A stretch of DNA of 64,000 bases from Actinomadura sp. DC4 (GTDB taxonomy: Bacteria > Actinomycetota > Actinomycetes > Streptosporangiales > Streptosporangiaceae), in assembly GCF_030406325.1 (NCBI RefSeq), contig NZ_JAUEQY010000007.1:186001-250000 (forward strand), written 5' to 3'. Positions 1-8,254 of the stretch are shown one piece after another. The position numbers and the translations under genes are program-made. Under the pieces are notes generated by a model that saw nothing but the letters and a program-made list of their open reading frames with translations, was not told where the DNA came from and did no database searches. Position 1 is the first letter of the stretch, and each line of letters starts with the position of its first letter.

Positions 1-1084
1 CCCGGAACCCTCCGGCCGGATCGGGTCCCGCCGCGAGTGATCCGCCCATCATCGCGGCGCGTTCGCGCATGCCGGCGATGCCGTGTCCCGTCTCCAGGCC
101 GGTCAGGCGGCCGCCGCCGGTGCCGTCGTCGCGGACGTCGATGGTGAGCTCGCGGTCGGTGACGGCGACGGTGATGTCGGTGGTACGGGCGCGGGCATGG
201 CGCAGGGTGTTGGTGAGCGATTCCTGGACGATCCGGTAGGCCGACAGTTCGACTCCGGGGGGCAGCGTCCTGGTGTCCAGTCCCTCGGCCCGGAGCTTCA
301 CGCGCAGTCCCGCCGCGGCCATCGGCCTGGTCAGGCCGTCGAGATCGGCGAGGCCGGGCTGGGGTGCCGCGGGGACCTCGGTACCGGGCTCGTCGCCCAG
401 GAACCTGACGGTACGCAGGAACGCGCGCAACTCGGTGAGGGCCTGCCGGCCGGAGGTCTCCAGGTCGCGCAGCGCCTGGCGGGCCTTGGCCGGGTTGACG
501 TCGAACACGTCGTCCGCCGCGGCCGCCTGGACGACCATGACCGACACCGTGTGGGCGAGAACATCGTGCAGTTCGCGGGCGATGCGCGCCCGTTCCTCCA
601 GGACCACGCGCCGCGCCTCGGCCTGGCGGCGGGCGGAGCGGGCCCTTCCCAGCGCTCCCCAGCTCCAGGCCAGCAGGGCGGCGGCGAGCCACAGCGGCAC
701 GTGCGGCGACCGCCCGGTCGCCCACGGCAGGACACCGGCCGACGCCATCGCCCCCGCCAGGCCCCACAGAGACACGCGGGCGGGACGGAGCCAGGCGAAG
801 GTGCTCAGCACCACCAGCGCGATCCCGGGCCCGGCCTCCGGATACAGGAACTGGATCCCGCCCCCGGCCAGGAGCACCGTCGCCGTCACCGCGCCAGGCC
901 GCTCCCCCATCCACCAGACGGCGCCCGCCTGGACCGCCACCAGGGCGAACAGCGCGGCCCGTCCGGCCGCTCCGGGAAGCCCGTGGGGCGTGAGTAAGGC
1001 CAGCGGCGCCATCAGGGCCAACGCGCACCCGACAAGGAGCATGCGCCACCGCAGAGGCAGCGTCGCGTCGAACCGGTCCGGCAC
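1..1084 (-). CDS. Sensor histidine kinase, NarL/DesK type (partial, runs off left edge)
   Basis: Reading the minus strand gives a membrane sensor kinase that autophosphorylates on histidine and would pass phosphate to a response regulator beyond the left edge. The N-terminal ~130 residues are hydrophobic with several probable membrane helices. They are followed by the HisKA_3 dimerisation motif EERARIARELHDVLAHTVSV, in which H is the phospho-acceptor. Next comes an HATPase region with an N-box-like 'QESLTNTLRHA' and a G-box-like 'VRDDGTGGG' and 'GHGIAGMRERA'. The last residues lie outside the window. I prefer the GTG at 1084 (protein starts VPDRFDATLPLRW); an in-frame GTG at 1105 is possible. 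It is divergent from the helicase at 1263. The partner regulator cannot be seen. Confidence 0.85.
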   Translation of the reverse strand, partial: MPDRFDATLPLRWRMLLVGCALALMAPLALLTPHGLPGAAGRAALFALVAVQAGAVWWMGERPGAVTATVLLAGGGIQFLYPEAGPGIALVVLSTFAWLRPARVSLWGLAGAMASAGVLPWATGRSPHVPLWLAAALLAWSWGALGRARSARRQAEARRVVLEERARIARELHDVLAHTVSVMVVQAAAADDVFDVNPAKARQALRDLETSGRQALTELRAFLRTVRFLGDEPGTEVPAAPQPGLADLDGLTRPMAAAGLRVKLRAEGLDTRTLPPGVELSAYRIVQESLTNTLRHARARTTDITVAVTDRELTIDVRDDGTGGGRLTGLETGHGIAGMRERAAMMGGSLAAGPDPAGGFR

Positions 1085-1262
1085 GCTGCCCGACGCTAGC
1101 AGCACGCGTATCCGGCCACGCGTCGTTGCGCCCGCGGCCGTACGGCGAAAAGCGCCATCAGGAGGCAGTCCAGATGCCGGGTCCTCTGACGGAAATCTAG
1201 CGAGACTTCCGACGTGTCGGCGATATCCTCTATCTTCGCCATTAGCCCGATCGCCAGTTCCA

Positions 1263-3542
1263 ATGCGGAGACCCTCGACCACTTTGGCACACACAGCGGA
1301 CCTGACGAGCGACACGGAGGCCGAGGGGAACTCCCTCGACGCCGAGCCCCTCCGCGCGGGAAAGGCGGCCCGCGCCATCGTCGCCGACGGCCGCGCGGTC
1401 CACGACGCCATCGAGGCGGTCCTGGCCGCGCCGGAGGAATCGCGCGAGGTCGCACGACGGGCGTACGAAGTGGTGCGCGATCAGCTCGTCGCCGGCGAGT
1501 TGGACACAGTGCCGGTGGACCAGCTCCGGGAGCTCGTCCGGGGCCGCCCGGTCACGTTCACCCCCGTCAGGGACGCCGGCCTCGACACAGTCGGCGCGGT
1601 CCTCACGGCCGGCGCAGAAGCGCTCAGGCGAATCCCCGGAGTACGCCGGAGGACGGCCAAGCGGATCATGGCCGCCGCGTGGCAGATGCGGGAGTCCGTC
1701 GAGGAAAGCGTCCGCGTCCGCATCGAGCCGGACGCCCGCACCCCCGAACAGGCAGCGCTCATCGCCGCCTTGCGCCGCTACGAACGCACCAGGTCCCCCC
1801 TGATGAAGGGCCCGGACCCGAGCCTGCTGGCAACCGAGATCGGGCATCACCTCGGCCCGGCGGCACGCGGCGCGAGCCGCCGGAGAATGCTCTTCACGTT
1901 CTCCGAAGAGAAGAAGCAGGAAGCGCGTGACGCACTCGCCCAGCTGGACGCCACCCTGAGTTCCAAGAAGGTCACCGCAGCACGCAAACGCCTGTCCAGG
2001 GCCGAGTCTCAGCTGGACAAGGCCCGAAAGATCCCGAGGGCCGCCCGACTGTGGAGCGACTACCTCGCCCGGCCGGTCGCCTACAACGCCCTGCTGATCG
2101 AGGTGGCCGGACTCGACCCGACCAAGGAGGCCGGCCAGGGCTTCCTCCCCGCCGACATCGCCGAGCAGGTCCGCGTGTTCCCCCTCGACCGGTCCCGCCT
2201 CAAGACATCGCTGCGGGCCTACCAGGCGTTCGGCGCGAGGTTCGCGCTGGTTCAGGAGCGGGTGATCCTCGGCGACGAGATGGGCCTGGGCAAGACGATT
2301 CAGTCGCTGGCCGCGATGTGCCACCTGGCGGCGAAGGGCGAGACGCACTTCCTGGTCGTCTGCCCGGCGAGCGTGGTCGTCAACTGGACGCGCGAGGTCG
2401 AGCGGCACACGCTGCTGGAGGCCCACCGCATGCACGGGCCGGGCGAGAAACGGGAGGCGGCCCAGCAGGAGTGGGTGGCCAGGGGCGGCGTGACGATCAC
2501 GACGTTCGAGGCGCTGCGCACCATGCCGGAGGACCTGGACGTCTCGGTGGCGATGATGGTCGTCGACGAGGCGCACTACGTGAAGAACCCGAACGCGCTT
2601 CGTACGCAGGCGGTCGGCGAATGGGCGGCGCGGAGCAGGCGGGTGCTGTTCCTGACGGGGACGCCGATGGAGAACAAGGTGCGGGAGTTCCTGGTGCTGG
2701 TAGGGCACCTGCGCCCGGAGGTCGCCGAGAACCTGGACATCGCGGACGAGGCGCTGGACGGCACCAAGTTCCGGGAGGCGGTGGCACCGGTCTACCTGCG
2801 GCGCAACCAGGAAGACGTGCTCAGCGAACTTCCGCCGCGGCTGGAGACGCAGGAATGGGTGACACTCGAGGGACCGACGCTGCGGGCGTACCGGGAAGCG
2901 GTCATCGCGGGGAACTTCATGGCGATGCGCCGGGCGGCGTTCGACCCGGGGACGGTGAAGGGATCGCCGAAGCTCCGGCGGCTGGTGGAGATCGTCAGCG
3001 AGGCCGCGGACGGCGGGCGCAAGGTCGTGGTGTTCTCCTACTTCCGCGACGTGCTGGAGACGGTGACACAGGTACTGGGCTCCGAGCGTGACGGCGTCCA
3101 GGGCGTGCACGTCGTCGGCCCGCTGACCGGGGACATCCCGCCGATGGGCCGCCAGGCGATGGTGGATGAGTTCACCGCCGCCAAGGGGCCCGCGGTACTC
3201 GTCTCCCAGATCCAGGCGGGCGGCGTGGGCCTGAACATCCAGGCCGCCTCGGTGATCATCATCGCCGAGCCGCAGCTGACGCCGTCGATCGAGGAGCAGG
3301 CGATCGCCCGCGCGCACCGGATGGGCCAGGTACGCCGCGTGGACGTACACCGGCTGCTGTGCGGGGACAGCGTCGACCAGCGAGTCCTCGAACTGCTGGC
3401 CGACAAGCGCGAGGCGTTCGACGAGTACGCGCGCCGCAGCGACATGGCGAACGCGGCACCGGACGCGGTGGACACCGGCTCCGAGACCGAACTGCGGCAC
3501 ACGATCGTGGCCGCGGAGCAGAAGCGCCTCAAGGCGGCGTGA
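1263..3542 (+). CDS. SNF2-family DEAD/DEAH helicase-like ATPase
   Basis: A 759-residue SWI2/SNF2-type DNA-dependent ATPase, expected to translocate on or remodel DNA. The N-terminal ~330 residues carry a helix-hairpin-helix-like stretch (about 100-140, containing 'RIPGVRRRTAKRI') and a charged helical region. The ATPase core has Walker A DEMGLGKT at 338-345, DEAH box at 435-438, motif III 'LFLTGTPMENK', and the C-terminal helicase lobe with 'GGVGLNIQAAS' and 'ARAHRMGQVRRV' (AHRMGQ near 684-689). The ATG at 1263 lacks a good Shine-Dalgarno sequence, so the start is uncertain and could be leaderless. The same frame stays open far upstream, but that part is antisense to the histidine kinase and is not protein-like. 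No nuclease or methylase lies next to it, so a repair or chromatin role is more likely than restriction. Confidence 0.92.
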   Translation: MRRPSTTLAHTADLTSDTEAEGNSLDAEPLRAGKAARAIVADGRAVHDAIEAVLAAPEESREVARRAYEVVRDQLVAGELDTVPVDQLRELVRGRPVTFTPVRDAGLDTVGAVLTAGAEALRRIPGVRRRTAKRIMAAAWQMRESVEESVRVRIEPDARTPEQAALIAALRRYERTRSPLMKGPDPSLLATEIGHHLGPAARGASRRRMLFTFSEEKKQEARDALAQLDATLSSKKVTAARKRLSRAESQLDKARKIPRAARLWSDYLARPVAYNALLIEVAGLDPTKEAGQGFLPADIAEQVRVFPLDRSRLKTSLRAYQAFGARFALVQERVILGDEMGLGKTIQSLAAMCHLAAKGETHFLVVCPASVVVNWTREVERHTLLEAHRMHGPGEKREAAQQEWVARGGVTITTFEALRTMPEDLDVSVAMMVVDEAHYVKNPNALRTQAVGEWAARSRRVLFLTGTPMENKVREFLVLVGHLRPEVAENLDIADEALDGTKFREAVAPVYLRRNQEDVLSELPPRLETQEWVTLEGPTLRAYREAVIAGNFMAMRRAAFDPGTVKGSPKLRRLVEIVSEAADGGRKVVVFSYFRDVLETVTQVLGSERDGVQGVHVVGPLTGDIPPMGRQAMVDEFTAAKGPAVLVSQIQAGGVGLNIQAASVIIIAEPQLTPSIEEQAIARAHRMGQVRRVDVHRLLCGDSVDQRVLELLADKREAFDEYARRSDMANAAPDAVDTGSETELRHTIVAAEQKRLKAA

Positions 3543-3567
3543 CCCGCAGAGCGCTACCGACCCCTGT

Positions 3568-4251
3568 TCACGTCGGGCGGCGCGTCCGGCGGCGAGGCTT
3601 GGGGGTGGAGTGCTTCTGCGGGGGCTTCTTGCGGGTGGGCGGTTGCTGGGGGGTACGGCCACGGGAGCTGTTGGGAGTGCGGCCGCGGACGATGCCGATC
3701 AGTTCTTCCATGAGGTCGGTCGTCTCGGCCTCGAGCCACGCCAGGCCGATCTGGGACTGAGGGGCGTCGGTCACGGTGCGGTAGGTGAGGTCCTTGCGGT
3801 GGTGGAGACGGGCCAGGGACTGAGGGAGCAGTAGTACGCCGGCCCCCGACGCCACCAGCTCGATCGCGTCCGCCGTGCTCGCGGGACGGGTGAAGGCGGG
3901 CTGCCCGGGCCGGTCGCCCCAGGCCAGGACCTCGTCGAGCGGCTCGAACACATATTCGTCGGCGAGGTCGGCGAGCGCCACCTCCTCGACCGCGGCCACC
4001 GCGTGGTCCTTCGGCACCACCGTCACGGTCGTCTCCAGGTACAGCGGGATCACGTGGAGAGCTTCGCGGTCGACGGGCAGGCGCACGAACGCCGCGTCCA
4101 CGCCGCCGTCCCGCAGCAGGGGGACGGCCTCGGCGGCGGGCATCTGGAGCAGCCGAAGCGGCACTTCCCGTACCCGCTCGGCCCACACCCGGGCCCATTT
4201 CCCGGGCGTCACTCCCGGCGCGTAGGCCAGCCGGAACTCACTCGTGGTCAC
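3568..4251 (-). CDS. LysR-type substrate-binding domain protein without HTH
   Basis: A 227-residue protein that matches only the effector-binding half of LysR regulators. It begins 'EFRLAYAPGVTPGKWARVW' and contains the paired Rossmann-like lobes ('VDAAFVRLPV', 'LETTVTVVPKDHAVAA', 'ELVASGAGVLLLPQSLA'). The N-terminal winged helix-turn-helix is missing. The C-terminus ends in a long Lys/Arg/Pro-rich tail (about residues 192-227). It is divergent from the DUF5997 gene at 4307, 55 bp away; my recollection is that this pairing recurs in actinomycetes. It cannot act as a classical LysR repressor/activator alone. It could bind a ligand, or bind nucleic acid through the basic tail. The function is inferred only. 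Confidence 0.85.
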   Translation of the reverse strand: MTTSEFRLAYAPGVTPGKWARVWAERVREVPLRLLQMPAAEAVPLLRDGGVDAAFVRLPVDREALHVIPLYLETTVTVVPKDHAVAAVEEVALADLADEYVFEPLDEVLAWGDRPGQPAFTRPASTADAIELVASGAGVLLLPQSLARLHHRKDLTYRTVTDAPQSQIGLAWLEAETTDLMEELIGIVRGRTPNSSRGRTPQQPPTRKKPPQKHSTPKPRRRTRRPT

Positions 4252-4306
4252 GTTCTCAGCCTAACCGCGTCCAGACGACTCCCTCCTGCTGGCTACCCTT
4301 GAGATC

Positions 4307-4690
4307 ATGAGCACGCCCAAGGCGAAGGCCCCGCAGACCATGAAGCCCGCGACCGCGGCCAAGAAGCTGGGGATCCTGTTGTCGGCGGCACCCGCCGAAT
4401 TCCAGGAGGGCGTCGTCTCCCGGGAGGAGTTGAACGCGCTCCAGGCCGACCCGCCCTCTTGGCTCGCCGACCTGCGCCGCGAGGGCCCCCACCCCCGCCA
4501 GGTCGTCGCCGCCAAGCTCCGCGTCTCCGTCTCGGGCCTGGCCCGCGCCGACATCAGGGGCCCTCTCACCACCGCCGACATCGAGGCCTTGAAGGCCGAA
4601 AAACCCGACTGGCTGGCACGCGAGCAGACCATCCAGACCCGGGTCCGCCAAGAGGAGCTCCGCCTCAAGCAGCAGCGCGCCAAGGCCTGA
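4307..4690 (+). CDS. DUF5997 family protein
   Basis: A 127-residue cytoplasmic protein of the actinobacterial DUF5997 family, function unknown. Recognisable stretches are 'TMKPATAAKKLGILLSAAPAEFQ', 'WLADLRREGPHPRQVVAAKL' and 'ADIEALKAEKPDWLAREQ'. These look like a small helical DNA- or protein-binding fold with two similar 'PSWL/PDWL' segments. No membrane or secretion signal. It is divergent from the LysR effector-domain gene, so the two probably share a regulatory region. Confidence 0.8.
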   Translation: MSTPKAKAPQTMKPATAAKKLGILLSAAPAEFQEGVVSREELNALQADPPSWLADLRREGPHPRQVVAAKLRVSVSGLARADIRGPLTTADIEALKAEKPDWLAREQTIQTRVRQEELRLKQQRAKA

Positions 4691-4825
4691 CCCACCGGAA
4701 CGAGATCGGTCTGCCCGGCGTTCGGCTCGTCGCCGTTTCGGCGAGGGTGAGCTATCTGAGCGGTGGTCGTTCCGCCGTACACGATCGCTATCGCGTGGCC
4801 GCTCCTCCGCGTGCCGATGCCCGGG

Positions 4826-5248
4826 CTAGGCCACCTTGGCAATCTTGCATTCGATGCCTGCCGATCCGACGGGGACTCGCGCCGCGGTGTTTCCTCCGAA
4901 AGAGGTCGTGCCGTGGACCTCGAAGGTCTGACTGCCGATCTTCTGGTGAGAAGCCGCGTCCAGAACCTCGACGGTGACCGAGTAGCTCGCCGCGTCGCCC
5001 GTGATCGTGCCGTTGATCGTCACCGTGCCCTGTGCTCCGACGGAGTTCACCTGGCAATCGACGTGGGTGCTGTAGTTCTTCGAGCCGAAGGACGGGGCAC
5101 TCTTCGCCGGCACACCGATGAAGAAGAGCAGGACGAACAGTCCCACGAACCCCAGCACGCCCACGGCGATGATCACGTACTTCTTCCGCCTGGGGCGCTG
5201 AGGCGAGCCGTACTCAGCGCCGGCCATCGTCCACTCGTGCGTCGGCAT
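4826..5248 (-). CDS. Membrane-anchored extracellular protein (FxLYD-like)
   Basis: A 140-residue protein. After a short basic N-terminus (RPRRKKY) comes one membrane helix (about 24-46, 'VIIAVGVLGFVGLFVLLFF'). The rest is a beta-rich extracytoplasmic domain with two cysteines ('HVDCQVNS' and 'AGIECKIAK') that could form a disulfide. Pattern and length resemble the FxLYD-type domains common in actinobacteria ('GTVTINGTITGDAASYSVTVEV', 'TSFGGNTAARVPVG'). The start ATG at 5248 has GGGGACAG just upstream. It is divergent from the lipoprotein gene at 5363. No function can be assigned. Confidence 0.75.
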   Translation of the reverse strand: MPTHEWTMAGAEYGSPQRPRRKKYVIIAVGVLGFVGLFVLLFFIGVPAKSAPSFGSKNYSTHVDCQVNSVGAQGTVTINGTITGDAASYSVTVEVLDAASHQKIGSQTFEVHGTTSFGGNTAARVPVGSAGIECKIAKVA

Positions 5249-5362
5249 CTCTGTCCCCGTAGCCCTGATCGATCCTGTCAGACGAAGTAACAGCAGGTCA
5301 GTGTATATCCCGGTAAGTGCTGTTTGATCTTGTTCAGTGCGGCGGCGGCAATCGGCAGGACA

Positions 5363-6103
5363 ATGTGCGGCATGAGGAGCTCTTCCCGGCTCACGGGTGA
5401 CCGGCCCTGGATCGACGTAGCGGCCGCCGTTCTCGTTTCCTTCCTGCTGGTGGGCTGCTCCGGAGGGGGCAGGCCGGCGCCCACGCCCACCATCGGCTCT
5501 TCGGTTCCCGCTCCCGTTCTGACGCCTCCGCGCGGGGCGACGACGACAGTGCCGGCTCAGCCGCTGCGGGTCACCGGGAAGATGACCCGGCCCGGGACCC
5601 GGCTCCGGTTCGGGCAGCAGGCGATCGTGCCCATCCGTGACTACAACGCCCTTCGTAAGAGCTATACCGAAGGGGTGCTGGGCGTCGTGGTGAAGCGGAT
5701 CCGGCAGAGCCCCGGCTCCAAGGTGAAGGGCAACTTCGACGCCTCCAGCTACGCGGTGCTGAAGAGGAGCACCGCGTACCACGCCGAGATCGTCATCACC
5801 GACGAGAGCGGCAATCCCCTGTCGTTGGAGGTCCCCCGCTTCGAGGCCCGGCGCAGCGGGGGCGGGATCACGGACGTGAGTCTGCTCGGCGGCAGGCTGC
5901 CCGGCTGCGCGGAGTCCTCGTCCCCGGACTCGTTCGACCACAAGGGGGCACGCTGGGTCACCTGCGGGCTCTGGATGTCGACCTATCCGCTTCGGGAGAT
6001 CCACTACATGGCGCCGCCGTACGGCGAGAACGCGCAGCATCCGAACGACCGGGCGCCGAGTTTCGGCCGCTTCTACGACCTCGGGGACATCATCTGGCAC
6101 TGA
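5363..6103 (+). CDS. Putative lipoprotein
   Basis: A 246-residue protein with a lipoprotein signal: short N-terminus, hydrophobic stretch 'AAAVLVSFLLVGC' and lipobox LVGC, so the cysteine should be lipidated and the protein anchored outside the membrane. A Pro/Thr-rich linker follows (about 35-70). The mature domain is beta-rich and contains 'FGQQAIVPIRDYN' and two cysteines (PGCAES, VTCGLW). I do not recognise the family. The start could be ATG 5363 or 5372; AGGA just upstream slightly favours 5363. Confidence 0.7.
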   Translation: MCGMRSSSRLTGDRPWIDVAAAVLVSFLLVGCSGGGRPAPTPTIGSSVPAPVLTPPRGATTTVPAQPLRVTGKMTRPGTRLRFGQQAIVPIRDYNALRKSYTEGVLGVVVKRIRQSPGSKVKGNFDASSYAVLKRSTAYHAEIVITDESGNPLSLEVPRFEARRSGGGITDVSLLGGRLPGCAESSSPDSFDHKGARWVTCGLWMSTYPLREIHYMAPPYGENAQHPNDRAPSFGRFYDLGDIIWH

Positions 6104-6141
6104 CCCCGAGGTGAGCGGCGCCGGCGGCTCGTCTCCTCAGG

Positions 6142-6273
6142 TCAGAGGCTGCGGGCGGCGATGTCGCCGTTGGAGGTGGTGGCGTGGATGTCGAGTTCGG
6201 TGGTGCCGTTGTTCTTGAGGGTGTCGGTGACGCGGCCGTGGCCGGTGGAGGCGTCGAGGGAGGCCGAGACGCC
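6142..6273 (-). pseudogene. DUF4097-type C-terminal fragment
   Basis: The last 43 codons of this minus-strand frame ('STGHGRVTDTLKNN', 'LDIHATTSNGDIAARSL', stop) match the C-terminal beta-strand repeats of DUF4097 proteins, whose ends typically read TTSxGDIxxRSL. Upstream, at about 6274, the frame changes abruptly to a luciferase-like monooxygenase sequence, so the rest of the DUF4097 gene is gone. A deletion has fused two unrelated gene ends. Confidence 0.6.
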
Positions 6274-6734
6274 GGATGAACGCCGGACCTGCTCAAGCGT
6301 CTCCTCCTCCGGCCAGAAGACGAAGGCGTCGAAGGACTGCTCCGTACCGAGCCGGGTCAGCTCGGCCACCCACACATCGACGTCGGCGCGAAGAGGATCG
6401 GCGCCCTCCCGCAGACCCGCCGTAGCACCGAGCCCAGACCCGATCAGACCGGTCACCTGGGCCATCCGCAGGACCGCCCCAGGAGCACGGCCGTGCTCCT
6501 CGGCCACAGGTCGCGGATGAGAGTGATCGCCTCTTCCAGCGCGCGCAGCGCCTCGGCCGGGCCGCGCCGGGGCACACCCATCGTGGTGATGGCGTCCCAG
6601 TAGCCGCCCGCGCCGAGACCGAGCGCGAAGCGGCCGCCGGTGATGAGGTTCAGGGCGGCGGCGGTGCGCGCCAGCATGGCCGGTGGGCGAAGCGGCAGGT
6701 TCGCCACGTCCGGAAAGAGCCGGATGCGCTCGGT
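6274..6734 (-). pseudogene. Luciferase-like (F420/FMN) monooxygenase remnant
   Basis: Two pieces of an LLM-class oxidoreductase survive. About 6500-6734 encodes 'RLFPDVANLPLRPPAMLAR' and 'LITGGRFALGLGAGGYWDA', typical of residues 60-130 of the family. About 6274-6480, in another frame, encodes the C-terminal part 'LTRLGTEQSFDAFVFWPEEE'. The N-terminal ~60 residues, the middle ~100 residues and the true stop are missing, and the two parts differ in frame by 2. It cannot make a functional enzyme. Confidence 0.65.
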
Positions 6735-6900
6735 GTGGTCGAGCAGGTGGCACTGGACCTCGTGGAGTGGGACGACGACTCGGCGTGGGACGCGTCCAGG
6801 GAGAAGGGGGCGAACCGGCCGGAGATCGCCGCCTTCTTCGCCACGATCGACCGGCTCGTCGGCGCGGAACGAGGGACCCGTTACGACGACGCGGAGGACG
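6735..6900 (+). pseudogene. Small monooxygenase-like gene fragment
   Basis: A plus-strand stretch encodes 'VEQVALDLVEWDDDSAWDA' and 'RPEIAAFFATIDRLVGAER'. It resembles the N-terminal part of small antibiotic-biosynthesis-monooxygenase-like proteins, but similarity is judged by eye only. No proper start codon with an RBS is seen. The protein-like pattern stops near 6900 where an alpha/beta hydrolase frame begins. Treated as a remnant; the family is uncertain. Confidence 0.35.
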
Positions 6901-6909
6901 GCCCGAGGA

Positions 6910-7317
6910 ACGTACGGCCTGGACACGGGCCAGGTGATCGTCGCCGGTCACTCGGCGGGCGGTCACCTCGCGGTCTGGGCGGCGCACCGTACGACGCTCC
7001 CGGAGGGCGCGGTCTCCCTCGCGGGCACCCTCGACGCCGTGGACGTCCGGCACGCCGCGGCCTCGCCGAAGGGCGTCCCCATGCTGATCGTCCATGACGC
7101 CGCCGACCAGGTCGTACCGCCCTCCCACAGCCGCTCCTACGCCGACGCGGCGCTCGCCGAGGGAGCGGACGTAGGGTACGTCGAGGTGCCCGGAGCGGAC
7201 CACCTCGACGTCATCGACCCCGGCGGAGCCGCCTGGACCGCCGTACGGATCTGGCTCGGCGAACGGCGGTCATCGTCCGTCCTGGGCGGCGGCGCGGAAC
7301 CGCGCCGGGCTCGTTGA
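6910..7317 (+). pseudogene. Alpha/beta hydrolase, C-terminal half only
   Basis: This encodes the second half of a BD-FAE/kynurenine-formamidase-like alpha/beta hydrolase. It has the nucleophile elbow GHSAGG ('VIVAGHSAGGHLAVWAA'), the acid region 'LIVHDAADQVVP' and the histidine 'VPGADHLDVIDP'. The N-terminal half with the oxyanion-hole strand is absent. The 3' end runs 48 bp into the opposite-strand AraC-type gene before reaching a stop at 7317. The catalytic triad survives, but the truncation should abolish folding. Confidence 0.6.
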
Positions 7318-8184
7318 GGTCGCGGCGCGGAACGCCCGGCCGAAGGCCGAGGCGGAGCAGTAGCCGACCGCGTCGGCGACGGCGCTGACGGATCGGCGCC
7401 CGTCGGCGAGGAGGTCTGCCGCGATCATCATCCGCAGCCGGGTCACGAACTGGCCGACGGTCACCCCCGTCGCCCGGGTGAAGTGACGGATGAACGTGGC
7501 CCGCGACATGGCCGCGCGGGCGGCGAACGAGGTGATGTTCCAGGCCCTTCCCGGCTCGCTCAGCACGGCGTCGATCACACAGAGGACGGCTTCGTCGGTG
7601 GCGGCGGTCCACGGCACATCCTCCGGCAGCCGCCGCTCCGGTGAGACGCGGAGCACCATGGCCAGCAGCGCGTTGCACAGCGAGGACACGATGGCCGCGC
7701 CGCCCGGCCCGCCGGCGTCGGCCTCGCGGCGCAACAGCGCGCTCAGCATCCGTACGGGCTCGTGCCCGTCGGCCCCGAACGACACGTGGAGCACCTCGGG
7801 CAGCGTACGGAACAGCAGGTCACCGGCGCCGGGAGCGACGTGGTAGCACCCGCAGAACAGGTCGACCTCGGGCCTCGCGGCGCGGGAGCGCCGGACCGGA
7901 AACGCGGCGCCGGGCTCCTCGACGATCTCCACCGGCTCACCGTCGCGGTCGGCGAACAACCGGTGCGCCGCCCCTCGCGGGAACAGCAGGACGTCTCCGG
8001 CCCGCAACGCGATGGTGCGGCCCGCGAACTCGACCGCGCACCGGCCCTCCAGCAGGAGGTGGAAGGGCACCTCACCGGGCCGGCGGGCGGGATTGTCCAG
8101 GGCGAAGCGCCCGGCCAGCAGGCAGCGTACGTCGACGGTGCCTTCGGGGCGGGCCAGTCCGACCAGGCGACTCAAGGGATCCAT
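7270..8184 (-). CDS. rclR: RclR-like AraC-family regulator (cupin + HTH)
   Basis: A 304-residue regulator with an N-terminal cupin_6-type sensor domain (about 1-190) and a C-terminal AraC double HTH (about 205-300; 'FAARAAMSRATFIRHF' and 'AVADAVGYCSASAFGRAF'). The start MDPLSRLVGL..PEGTVDVRC aligns with E. coli RclR (MDALSRLLML..PQGTIDKNC), placing Cys21 at the same position. A second Cys in 'LFCGCYHV' (C111/C113) falls where RclR has its other redox Cys (C89). In E. coli RclR senses reactive chlorine species by cysteine oxidation and activates rcl genes. The divergent RclA-like gene 70 bp away supports the same role. The intergenic region holds a small inverted repeat (ATACT-n8-AGTAT) near 8187-8204. 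Confidence 0.78.
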   Translation of the reverse strand: MDPLSRLVGLARPEGTVDVRCLLAGRFALDNPARRPGEVPFHLLLEGRCAVEFAGRTIALRAGDVLLFPRGAAHRLFADRDGEPVEIVEEPGAAFPVRRSRAARPEVDLFCGCYHVAPGAGDLLFRTLPEVLHVSFGADGHEPVRMLSALLRREADAGGPGGAAIVSSLCNALLAMVLRVSPERRLPEDVPWTAATDEAVLCVIDAVLSEPGRAWNITSFAARAAMSRATFIRHFTRATGVTVGQFVTRLRMMIAADLLADGRRSVSAVADAVGYCSASAFGRAFRAATSTSPARFRAAAQDGR

Positions 8185-8254
8185 GATACTTCCTGCATAG
8201 TATTCGATCCTCTTGCGCCTTGCCGGATCGTCACGGCGACTGAAGGCTGGAGGC

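Noticed and set aside
1242-3662. Long minus-strand open frame (806 codons) opposite the helicase
   Set aside because: It is His/Arg/Pro/Leu-rich without domain motifs; a mirror of the GC-rich codon pattern of the SNF2 gene, which has all helicase motifs.
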